A program made the translations under genes and the position numbers. A stretch of DNA of 64,000 nucleotides from Arcicella rigui (GTDB taxonomy: Bacteria; Bacteroidota; Bacteroidia; Cytophagales; Spirosomataceae): NCBI RefSeq assembly GCF_034929435.1, contig NZ_JAYFUM010000019.1, forward strand, positions 1 to 64,000, written 5' to 3'. A model generated the notes under the pieces. The model was not told the DNA's origin, did not search any database, and worked only from the letters and a program-made list of their open reading frames with translations. The stretch's first letter is position 1. Every line of letters begins with the position of its first letter. This document shows positions 16,491-24,155 of the stretch, piece by piece.

Positions 16491-17051
16491 ATGGAAGAGA
16501 TAGAATTTTACATTGATGCGGCTAAAGAAACGATGGATGGTGCTTTGAAACACTTAGCTATCGAACTTTCAAAAATTCGTGCTGGAAAAGCAACGCCTTC
16601 AATGTTGGATGGTATTCAAGTTGATTATTACGGAATGATGACGCCACTTTCGGGTGCAGCATCTATCAATACGCCAGATGCCCGTACAATCATCGTGAAG
16701 CCTTTCGAGAAAAAAATGATTGCTGAATGCGAAAAAGCTATTCGTAATTCAAATATTGGTCTTGCACCGATGAATGATGGCGAAATTATTCGTTTGAATT
16801 TACCACCGCTTACCGAAGAGCGTCGTCGTGAATTAGTAAAACGAGTAAAAGCAGAAATCGAAACAGCAAAAATTAATGTGAGAAACGTTCGTCAAGATGC
16901 GAATAGCTCAATTAAAAAATTGAAAAATGAAGGCGTTTCAGAAGATGCAGTAAAAGCAGGCGAAGAACGTGTTCAGAAAATGACAGACGCTTATATCTCA
17001 AAAGTAGATGCAGCTTTTGCAGATAAAGAAAAAGACATCATGTCGGTATAA
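16491..17051 (+). CDS. frr: Ribosome recycling factor Frr
   Basis: This 186-residue protein acts with EF-G to split post-termination ribosomes. It is the usual length, with the three-helix bundle signatures HLAIELSKIRAGKATPSMLDG near the N-terminus, INTPDARTIIVKPFEKKMI in the middle domain, and LTEERRRELVKRVK and NVRQDANSSIKKLK in the C-terminal helices. The frame is open 29 codons upstream to an ATG at 16404, but that extension reads through the MITE-like element and is not family-like, so MEEIEFYIDAA at 16491 is the start. It follows pyrH. A hairpin terminator lies 24 bp after the stop. Confidence 0.96.
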   Translation: MEEIEFYIDAAKETMDGALKHLAIELSKIRAGKATPSMLDGIQVDYYGMMTPLSGAASINTPDARTIIVKPFEKKMIAECEKAIRNSNIGLAPMNDGEIIRLNLPPLTEERRRELVKRVKAEIETAKINVRNVRQDANSSIKKLKNEGVSEDAVKAGEERVQKMTDAYISKVDAAFADKEKDIMSV

Positions 17052-17074
17052 AATAAGTGAAGAGTCTTTTAGTG

Positions 17075-17129
17075 AAGAGTTTTGAATGCTGAATGAGGAG
17101 TTTCATTCGGTATTCAAAACTCTTTTTTT
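17075..17129. terminator. Hairpin terminator between frr and the rpn gene
   Basis: A 13-bp stem (AAGAGTTTTGAAT at 17075-17087 with 17112-17124) is followed by a T run on the plus strand. The loop contains GAATGAGGAGTTTC, related to the short intergenic repeats elsewhere in the window. Confidence 0.65.
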
Positions 17130-17152
17130 GTTAGTTTTGATAATTGTTGTCA

Positions 17153-17986
17153 TCAGTTTTTCTTGATTTCATTACGCAATTGCTTTATTTGTTCAATACT
17201 TAAATTCGTTGCTTTTGCAATAAATTCGTTTTCAGAACCTAATAGAATTAAGTTTTTCGCAATCTCAATTTCTCTTTCCTCAACCGCTGTTTCCAAAGCA
17301 CTTTTCATACCCCAATATTGAATAAGATTTTCTTCGTAAATAGCTCTTTGTTCGATACTTAAATTAGCTAATTCCGCTGTTCCAAAGGCTTTTTGAAAAA
17401 TTGGCTCGTTGAGGATGTTCGGAATTTGGTCAAAACTTTCTAAGTTTTTCAGAAAGTAGCACCATTTGTCAAATTTAGTTGCTAACTCATTTTCTTTTTT
17501 GTTGAACAAAGGCATTTGCAAAAACTTAAAATGCAATTTATCAAAAAATATATCTCCGTCTTGGTCTTTCAAAGACACATCACGCCTAAACTTACGTATT
17601 TCCTCTGCCTCATCATACTCAAAATCCAAAATAGCCACGAAATAAATAGGTTCTAATCTGAAATTCCAGTCCCCTTGTTGTGCTTGTTCTCGAATAGGAA
17701 AGGTTATGTAAAACAAACTTCTATCTTTGAAGTATTTTACCTTAGCCTTTTGCATTTCAACGATAAATTTTTCGCCCGAAAGAGCTTTACAATGAATATC
17801 AAAAATGGCTTTTCTTTCTGTTGAAAAGTCTGCTAAATTTTCGGGATTACGAAAATTTAGGTCTGCAATTTGATGATGTGGGGGGAGAAGCTGGTTCAAG
17901 AAATCAATGAGCAAGTCTTTATTACCTTCCTCACCAAAGAGTTTTTTAAAACCGAAATCAGTATATGGATTGATGTACCTTGCCAT
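17153..17986 (-). CDS. Rpn family PD-(D/E)XK nuclease (putative transposase), type 2, copy B
   Basis: This 277-residue protein is the inverted paralogue of the gene at 4292-5128. Residues 1-243 are about 93 percent identical, with the same nuclease residues (D63, E77, Q79), but the last 35 or so residues differ strongly and end in an HTH-like LSIEQIKQLRNEIKK. The upstream 100 bp are also shared with copy A. Only the C-terminal end, the part that varies fastest in this family, breaks the similarity. An in-frame ATG at 17308 could give a 51-residue C-terminal protein, at the same place as in copy A. It is the first gene of an apparent defence island (17-24 kb). No terminal repeats of an IS were found. 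Confidence 0.9.
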   Translation of the reverse strand: MARYINPYTDFGFKKLFGEEGNKDLLIDFLNQLLPPHHQIADLNFRNPENLADFSTERKAIFDIHCKALSGEKFIVEMQKAKVKYFKDRSLFYITFPIREQAQQGDWNFRLEPIYFVAILDFEYDEAEEIRKFRRDVSLKDQDGDIFFDKLHFKFLQMPLFNKKENELATKFDKWCYFLKNLESFDQIPNILNEPIFQKAFGTAELANLSIEQRAIYEENLIQYWGMKSALETAVEEREIEIAKNLILLGSENEFIAKATNLSIEQIKQLRNEIKKN

Positions 17987-18117
17987 TGTTGTATGTTTAG
18001 GGTAATTTACAAAACGTCGATAGTGTTATTGGTCTTTTTTTCAAGGGTATCTTCGTGTGAATAATGGTACGAGTAACAAATTGACGAAACCAATTATCTC
18101 ATTCTTGTTATAGAGAG

Positions 18118-18339
18118 TTAGACATACGCTCTTTGTTTAGCAAATGCCACTACTTCACTTAATGAAATTTTCCCTGTCACTTAGTCACGTATAATTTCAA
18201 TTCCTTTTGGTGTTGGTTGAAAGCCTTCAAACATATTACTTCCTATGGCGTTGGCAGTGCTATCTAATGTTCGCAAGTCTGAAAATTTCACCCCCATAAT
18301 GGTCAGGTTGATTCTGTCTATTTCTATTGTATTAAACAT
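18118..18339 (-). pseudogene. Broken VbhA-like antitoxin of a Fic system
   Basis: A frame of 73 codons starting at 18339 is interrupted by one TAA (18181-18183) where a Tyr codon would fit. The part before the stop ends in GSNMFEGFQPTPKGIEIIRD and the part after reads VTGKISLSEVVAFAKQR, which together look like the VbhA-type antitoxin domain. The inhibitory motif (S/T)-x3-E-(G/N) of Fic inhibitors is visible as SNMFEG (residues 34-39). Fic proteins AMPylate targets, and this helix blocks their ATP site. No Fic gene is next to it; downstream lies the rpn copy B. It is read as a decayed remnant, unless the stop is a sequencing error. Identification by motif only. Confidence 0.6.
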
Positions 18340-18385
18340 ATCTATCGGGTTTGAAATTCAGTTATAAATTTACACATTTTCACTT

Positions 18386-18411
18386 ACTGGTTCAAGCCTG
18401 TGACTTAGACT
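18386..18411 (-). repeat. 26-bp dispersed element, copy 2
   Basis: CTGGTTCAAGCCTGTGACTT on the plus strand is the reverse complement of the element at 3493-3518 with about two differences. It lies between the broken antitoxin and the yhcG-type gene. Confidence 0.5.
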
Positions 18412-18506
18412 TTTAAACCATTCCTTTTCAAACTGAAATGATTTAAAAGTCCAATTGACGCTTTTACTTGAATCAGTTAGGTTTCTTTCATAATTATTCT
18501 CCATTC

Positions 18507-19535
18507 TCAATTATCTCTTTCAGTGGCGTTTAATTCGTTAAGCACTAAGGTTTGTAGTGCCTCTTTGGGCAACAAAAGTTGATACTCAGCTACTCCAATG
18601 GGTTTATTTATATCTTGTAGGGCTATTTCTACATCCAAATGGTCTTTGTCAGCACAAAGAATAATACCGATAGATGAATTTTCATTTTCGCCTTTTTCTA
18701 ATTTGTCTAAAAGGGAAAGATAGAGGTTCATTTTTCCCACATACTCGGCTTTAAAACTTCCAATTTTAAGTTCAATCGCAACCAAAGACCGCAAACCTCT
18801 GTGAAAGAAAAGCATATCTACAAAGTACTCTTTGTGGTTGTATTCCAAGCGGTACTGGTTGCCTATAAACGAAAATCCTTTGCCCAATTCCAATACAAAG
18901 GATTTGATTTTTTCTACCAATCGTTTTTCTAAACCTAATTCTTTTATGTTTTCGGTAATTCCTAAGAAACCAAGATTATAAGTATCTTTAAATACTTCGT
19001 TAGCATAATCGGCATCAATGGCAGGAAGTGTTTCATTAAAATTATGCGATTTGATTTGCTTTTGGGCGTAGGCGTAACTGTCCATTTTTATGGCATTGAG
19101 CAATATATCCCTGCTCCAACCTTTGCTTACGGCTTCATTGGCGTAATATTCAACAGCTTCAAGCGACTGAATTTTGTTGATTAAGAGCAAATTATGTCCC
19201 CAAGGCAAAACTGCTACGGCTTGTAGCAGTTTTTGGTCTGCCTGATAGTAACGCTCATAAAACAGTTTCATATTCCATAAATTACGAGGCGAAAGCCCCA
19301 TGTCTGGAAATTCGGATTTTAAATCTACAGAGAGTTGTTTCACTACACCACTGCCATAACCTTCTTCTAAATGTTTTTCAAAAAGGAGTTTGCCCAAATT
19401 CCAATACACAGCATTGGTGCTACTGTTTACCTGTTTTGCAATCAGGGTTCGGGCAGTCTTGATTTGACTGATTGCCTGATGTAAAATCTCGGTATAATCA
19501 GATTCGTTGATATTTGTTTGAGCTTTGTTGGTCAT
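18507..19535 (-). CDS. YhcG family PD-(D/E)XK nuclease domain protein (DUF1016)
   Basis: This 342-residue protein has the two-part YhcG layout. An N-terminal DUF1016 helical domain (about residues 10-160) shows NAVYWNLGKLLFEK, GYGSGVVKQLSVDL and GLSPRNLWNMKLFY. A C-terminal PD-(D/E)XK nuclease-like domain (about 175-330) shows YFVDMLFFHRGLRSLVAIELK, with the acidic residue and the E-x-K, and then YVGKMNLYLSLLD. Proteins of this family are widespread in bacterial accessory regions, often beside restriction-modification genes; a role in DNA cleavage or defence is inferred. Here it sits alone between a broken antitoxin and the ABC-3C operon. The length is normal for the family. Confidence 0.9.
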   Translation of the reverse strand: MTNKAQTNINESDYTEILHQAISQIKTARTLIAKQVNSSTNAVYWNLGKLLFEKHLEEGYGSGVVKQLSVDLKSEFPDMGLSPRNLWNMKLFYERYYQADQKLLQAVAVLPWGHNLLLINKIQSLEAVEYYANEAVSKGWSRDILLNAIKMDSYAYAQKQIKSHNFNETLPAIDADYANEVFKDTYNLGFLGITENIKELGLEKRLVEKIKSFVLELGKGFSFIGNQYRLEYNHKEYFVDMLFFHRGLRSLVAIELKIGSFKAEYVGKMNLYLSLLDKLEKGENENSSIGIILCADKDHLDVEIALQDINKPIGVAEYQLLLPKEALQTLVLNELNATERDN

Positions 19536-19858
19536 GTCTAAAATTCTGATTTTTTACTACAACTTAATCAAAAAAGCTCATTTTAAGTGAGATAGTTTGG
19601 ATAATTGAAACGTAGCTTAGACAGGCGTTGTAAGTCTTAGCAACCCCGAGAAAACGCCACAACAATTGAAATATTTCTAAACTAAACTGCAAGCGTGACG
19701 CTCTTTTATGTTTGGGGTCGTAGGAACGCTACGCTTAACCTACGAATAGTTTGAGCACAAATGCCCAATTTATTACAAAAATTTATTAGAAGCACAAAAC
19801 TCCAAGCTTGCACGCCACCCCCGCCCTGACGCAGAATCTATGTTGGTTACTGGTGTAC
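19536..19858. other. Gene-free, hairpin-rich spacer
   Basis: This is 323 bp without a gene between the yhcG-type gene and the ABC ATPase gene. It is locally GC-richer than its surroundings (around 19810-19840) and holds several small inverted repeats: AGCGT-G-ACGCT (around 19692), TCGTAGG/CCTACGA (19718-19724 with 19739-19745), and GGCGTT/AACGCC (around 19625-19660). It could be the decayed edge of an inserted cassette or contain a structured RNA or recombination site; none can be named. Confidence 0.4.
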
Positions 19859-21865
19859 TCATTCTGTCAGCCGTTTTAGGAGGTAGTCAGTCTTACTTTT
19901 CATTTCATAAATTATATGTTTTTCAAATTTTTGTCTGTCGCTTGGTAGTTCACTGTAAGTTGTCAGTATGACCTGTGCGTCATCTGATAATATGTTTTCT
20001 ATTAAACTTACACAGTCAATTAACGAATCATTGTCTAAATTTTGCTGCTTCGGTTCATCAAGTAACAAAACATTTGGAAAGTTAATTGAGTCCACGTTTT
20101 TGAACTTTATTGAAGTTTGAAGAAGCGATAAATAATAACTTAAAATAATTCGGATATTATCGCTTGAACTTGAAATATTGTAAATGTCATAGTTGTCTAG
20201 ATATGGCGTGTAATTGTCGTTACTATCTACTTTAATACTTTCAATTAAAGCCTTATTACCTTTGAATAATCCTAGACTTGTTACATTAGATTTAACATAA
20301 CTTGTTATGGAATTGATGATGTTTAGGTCATTCACTGTTTGTTTATACTTGGACACTTCTTCGTTTAGTTTTTTGAGTTCTAAGTCTGTTATTGTAATAT
20401 CTCTTCTAAGTGGCTTTAAGTCTTCCCACCTTTGTGCAATTCTCGAATATTTCTCCATTTCCTTATGGGTATAGTCCGCATCTAAAATTCTTTTTCTTAA
20501 ATCTGCGAATTCCTTACCTGCAAAAGTTTTAGTTTGATGTTCAAGTTGACTTTCATACTCTTTAATCTTGTCTCTAATCACATTTCTCTGTTCAAGAATT
20601 TTTAGTTTATCTAAAATTCTCTGTTTTATAACTTTTTTGAAGGTGTTTTCTTCATCTTCTAAGAATGCTAAATTTTGTTCAGGAGTAGAAATTTTTTTCG
20701 ATAATTCAGAATGACATAAAACACATTCATCGTCTTGTTGGGCTTGTAGTTTAGCTTCACAGACTGGGCAGGTTTTAATATTAAAATCGGTAGAAAGTTC
20801 CTTAATTTTCTTAAGCTGTTTGTTCTTGTATTTGTTAGCATTAATTCTTTCTATATAACTTTCATACCCTGCAATTTCAATTGATATTTTATCAACCTTT
20901 TCAGAAGCTTTTCTAAATTGATAGTCCAATGTTTTTAAGCTGTCTCTTAGTTTTTCATTACTTTCTTCATACTCTTTGTTTTGACTAGAAAGCTGATTGA
21001 TAAATTCGGATTCAGCTTTATATTTTTCTTGTAAATACCTTATGTAATCGTAAATACTTGTCTTTCCTATAGAATTTGTATTTACAATTAGAATTTCTTC
21101 TGATTTCTCGGCATTTGCGATTATTAATAGATTTTCTTCTTTCTGATACAATTCCTCTTTGAATTTTTTAAGTCTTGCTTCAAGTTCCTTCACCTTAATT
21201 TCTGTTAGATGTAAGTTAAATCTGTCTAAACCGAAAATATATTCAAAGGCAACTTTTTTGACGTCTTTAATATTGTATCTAGTAACTTGTCTAGCTTGAA
21301 TTTGAGACCAACCTGCACGCTGTTCAACAAAGAATAGAGGTAAAATATTCTCAAAATATAGCTTAGATAGCTTGTTGTCATATGTCGGTAATTCAACTTG
21401 GTTTATACCAATAAAATTGAAAAGGAAATTTTGGAATCCATTTTCAGAAAAAACACCTTCACCTGATACAATTAGCTTTGTGACTTCTTCTGTTTTAAAA
21501 AACTCATCAGCGGAACATTTTTTTACAGCAGCAAGGTGAACTTCACCACCTTTAATGTATCTAAATATTGTAACTGTCTCTACTCCGTTTGAAATTTCAA
21601 GAAGTAAATATGAACTCTTGATAGTTTTTCCATCGATAAAGTTGTAGAATTCAGGTTTGAAAGGGTTTTGAATTGTCTTAAAAATGCCTAGCCCTTTTTC
21701 TGCTCCTAAACCATATATAATCCCTGTAATAATACTTGTCTTTCCGACAGAATTCGGGCCATAGATGATATTCAGTCCATTTTTAAAAGGAATGGTCGCC
21801 CCATACTTTCCATCATCTTGAGTGATGACAGTATATTTTAGTTTATTTATTATCAGTTTCGACAT
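19859..21865 (-). CDS. ABC-three-component system SMC/Rad50-like ATPase
   Basis: This 668-residue ATPase has Walker A GPNSVGKTS at residues 36-44 and a long coiled-coil arm (about 220-360). A zinc-binding tip of two CxxC pairs (C366/C369 and C381/C384) follows, then the returning arm (about 395-515). An SSSS signature-like segment at 565-568 and Walker B VLLLDEP at 599-605 with a D-loop come last. This is the SMC/Rad50-type layout of the ABC ATPases that form three-component conflict systems. It overlaps the middle-component gene by 23 bp and is last in the operon. By analogy it would sense or bind nucleic acid and switch the nuclease partner; that is inference. It is shorter than Rad50 and lacks a linked Mre11 gene. 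Confidence 0.82.
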   Translation of the reverse strand: MSKLIINKLKYTVITQDDGKYGATIPFKNGLNIIYGPNSVGKTSIITGIIYGLGAEKGLGIFKTIQNPFKPEFYNFIDGKTIKSSYLLLEISNGVETVTIFRYIKGGEVHLAAVKKCSADEFFKTEEVTKLIVSGEGVFSENGFQNFLFNFIGINQVELPTYDNKLSKLYFENILPLFFVEQRAGWSQIQARQVTRYNIKDVKKVAFEYIFGLDRFNLHLTEIKVKELEARLKKFKEELYQKEENLLIIANAEKSEEILIVNTNSIGKTSIYDYIRYLQEKYKAESEFINQLSSQNKEYEESNEKLRDSLKTLDYQFRKASEKVDKISIEIAGYESYIERINANKYKNKQLKKIKELSTDFNIKTCPVCEAKLQAQQDDECVLCHSELSKKISTPEQNLAFLEDEENTFKKVIKQRILDKLKILEQRNVIRDKIKEYESQLEHQTKTFAGKEFADLRKRILDADYTHKEMEKYSRIAQRWEDLKPLRRDITITDLELKKLNEEVSKYKQTVNDLNIINSITSYVKSNVTSLGLFKGNKALIESIKVDSNDNYTPYLDNYDIYNISSSSDNIRIILSYYLSLLQTSIKFKNVDSINFPNVLLLDEPKQQNLDNDSLIDCVSLIENILSDDAQVILTTYSELPSDRQKFEKHIIYEMKSKTDYLLKRLTE

Positions 21866-22448
21866 TTTGCTTCCAATATGAATTTGGGATGACTTCTGTA
21901 ATTATGTTTATGGTTCTATCTTCTACAAGACGGCTTCCAAATAGTTCCAAAAAATTAATTTCACTGGGAAATACATCCTTTATTTTTTCGTAAAATGTTT
22001 TACCTGTTTCTGTAATTTGAATTCTAGCATTTTTTTCGTTTTCATCTGCTTTATATGTAATTAAGTCTCTAACGTAGAGATATAAAAACATATCATTAAA
22101 TCTTATGTCCCAAGGAACGCTTTTATATTGAACTATATTGAAATCAGTTTCAACCTGTGATTTGGATTTGAACTGACTTAGTTTTTTGAGCACATTCTTT
22201 TGTCCATTAAAGTATTCAACAATAAATTTAGCTTGAAATGCTTCGTTGCGTAGTAAAAAGTCAATACAAGCAATCACATTTTTGCTCAAGCCATATTTAT
22301 TATTAAGCATACCAAGAATTATGAGGATTCTTGTTGACCTAAATTGAATTCTGTCTTCAGGTTGTATATAGGTTGGTCTATCCAAATTAATATTTGGTTT
22401 AAGACCTTTATCGGTTATTGACTGTATTAAATGATTAAACTGTTCCAT
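21843..22448 (-). CDS. ABC-three-component system middle component
   Basis: This 201-residue cytosolic protein lies between a nuclease gene and an ABC ATPase gene, overlapping them by 14 and 23 bp. The middle part (about residues 30-100) is helical with RSTRILIILGMLNNKYGLSK and an ACIDFLLRNEAFQAKF stretch. The C-terminal half (LYLYVRDLITYK, then RIQITETGKTFYEKIKD) reads like a winged-helix domain. This fits the small middle-component proteins of ABC-3C systems, thought to bridge ATPase and effector. The sequence alone does not prove it; the assignment rests mostly on size, fold impression and gene order. Confidence 0.68.
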   Translation of the reverse strand: MEQFNHLIQSITDKGLKPNINLDRPTYIQPEDRIQFRSTRILIILGMLNNKYGLSKNVIACIDFLLRNEAFQAKFIVEYFNGQKNVLKKLSQFKSKSQVETDFNIVQYKSVPWDIRFNDMFLYLYVRDLITYKADENEKNARIQITETGKTFYEKIKDVFPSEINFLELFGSRLVEDRTINIITEVIPNSYWKQNVETDNK

Positions 22449-23403
22449 TTTTTCTCCAATCTAATGGGCATTCTGCTGCTAACTCAAATACAACGCCATG
22501 TAGTAATTTTTGTTGGTCATTTTTTAATTTGAAGTCACTATAAAAAGTGAGAATCTCCTTTTCGGCTTCTTCAAAAAAATCATGAAAAAATTCCTGAGGA
22601 GTATAACTGGAATTAATGTTAAATTTATGAGTAAGTCGATGAGCCTTAATTCTCATGTTGTCTTGCCAGTTTTTAATATTTGTTCTGAGTTCAGGATTTA
22701 AGTCAATTAAACTATCAAGATAAACTTTATAATTTGCTCTAACTCGATGATAAAAGACTCTATGTTCATCATCTTCCGATAGAACGGAGTTTAGCTTTTC
22801 ATCTAAAGTTGTTTTCAAAATAGCATCTTCATCTGGGTCTTTGTCGGTTTCCTTAATTAAAATTACATCAGCAAATCTTAATGCTTCTTTTTTCTGTATT
22901 AAATTATTTATTATCGCCTTAATCCTTTGAAGCTCAGTTGCTCTGTCAATTAAAATATCGCAACTGATTTTGTTAAAAATCTTTTTATAAACTTCTGTGT
23001 CAAGGGCAAATAGTTTTTCAATTTCTTTGTCAGGTGTCCAAAACTCAACAGGATATTTGAAGTGCTTTAAAACTTTAGATTGAATGTTATGGTCAATATT
23101 GCTTAAATCCCTTAGAGGTGAAAGTGCTATAAAGGCTGTTGGTGTATGACTAGAGGCTTCAAGTTGGAGTTGTTTATTAAAGATGTCCGCCCATTCTAGT
23201 TTAGCTGTTGTGTAGTATTTACACTCAATGAAAATCTCCCTTTCTTGCTCATCATCATCTAAGAACAAAACACTTATGTCGAAACCATTCTGGTCTCCTG
23301 AGTCTTGTTTTCTTACTTGAATAACTAGAAACTCCATTTCTTGAAAAATTTTCCTAAAGAATGGTTTAACTAATTTCTCAAAGTCACTTCCTGTTATTGC
23401 CAT
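22435..23403 (-). CDS. ABC-three-component system effector, Mrr-like restriction endonuclease
   Basis: This 322-residue protein is first in the operon. Residues 1 to about 135 form a restriction-endonuclease-like (Mrr-type PD-(D/E)XK) domain: E9 in a helix (SDFEKLVKPF), D42 in NGFDISVLF, and E60-x-K62 in IFIECKYY. A hydrophobic strand AFIALSPL and a closing region around residue 120 follow. The rest (about 140-322) is helical and charged, with the family-type C-terminal region that would contact the middle component. It would cut nucleic acid once the ATPase is triggered. No methyltransferase gene is nearby, so it is not a classical restriction-modification system. A 42-bp repeat array lies about 250 bp upstream of its start. 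Confidence 0.8.
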   Translation of the reverse strand: MAITGSDFEKLVKPFFRKIFQEMEFLVIQVRKQDSGDQNGFDISVLFLDDDEQEREIFIECKYYTTAKLEWADIFNKQLQLEASSHTPTAFIALSPLRDLSNIDHNIQSKVLKHFKYPVEFWTPDKEIEKLFALDTEVYKKIFNKISCDILIDRATELQRIKAIINNLIQKKEALRFADVILIKETDKDPDEDAILKTTLDEKLNSVLSEDDEHRVFYHRVRANYKVYLDSLIDLNPELRTNIKNWQDNMRIKAHRLTHKFNINSSYTPQEFFHDFFEEAEKEILTFYSDFKLKNDQQKLLHGVVFELAAECPLDWRKNGTV

Positions 23404-23656
23404 TTATTTTTCTGTATGATATTTGATACTTTGTCGTCTTTTACACTTGCCACCAACTCGCTAATATGCGAAAGTTTTGTAGTATTTTTTGTATTGTTAG
23501 CGATTTTATATACGAATCTACCCATTCCCAAATACAATCAAAATAACTAAATGCACTAATTACAAAAAACTTATTATACGGTAAGTTTTCTTGATATAAT
23601 ACAAATTATGGCTGTATTTACTTATGCAATATGATAATTACTATTGATATATAGTA

Positions 23657-24098
23657 TTTGTATTTGGCGTTATGCTAATCCATTTTAGCGTTAAGGCACT
23701 TACCTTTAGCGTTATGCCTATTTAATCTTGATATATGCCATTTACATCTGGCGTTATCCTTATTCACTTTAGCGTTATGTCATTTACCTTTAGAGTTAAG
23801 CCTATTTAATCTTGATATATGCCACTTACATTTGGCGTTATCCTTATTCACTTTGGCGTTATGTCACTTACATTTAGCGTTAAGCCATTTCAATCTTGAT
23901 AATTGGCACTTACTTTTAGTGATAAGGCACATTAATCTTTATAATTGACACTTACTTTTAGTAACAAGCCTTTAGAATCTTTATAATGACCACTTGCATT
24001 TAGTGACAAGGCACATTAATCTTTATAATAGACGCTTGCATTTAGTGATAAGCCATGTCAATCTTGATAATTGTCATTTATCTTTAGCGTTATGCCAA
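23657..24098 (-). repeat. Degenerate tandem array, about 42-bp unit (copy R, inverted)
   Basis: This is the same repeat family as at 1045-1438, in reverse orientation: the plus strand reads TTTAGCGTTAAGCC, CAATCTTGATAATTG and CACTTACATTT in succession. About ten units are present, with the same mixture of standard and variant halves. On the minus strand the array points toward the ABC-3C operon, whose first start codon is 254 bp away. A 68-residue open frame across it merely reflects the 42-bp (14-codon) period. The remaining 23404-23656 stretch is very AT-rich and shows no gene. Confidence 0.85.
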
Positions 24099-24155
24099 TC
24101 ATTTACTCCTCACTCCGCACTCAAAACTCCCCACTCTTCAAAACTCCTCACTCTG

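Noticed and set aside
19859..21865. Rad50 (SbcC) DNA repair protein
   Set aside because: Too short, no Mre11/SbcD partner, and located in an operon with a nuclease and a small middle protein typical of ABC-3C.
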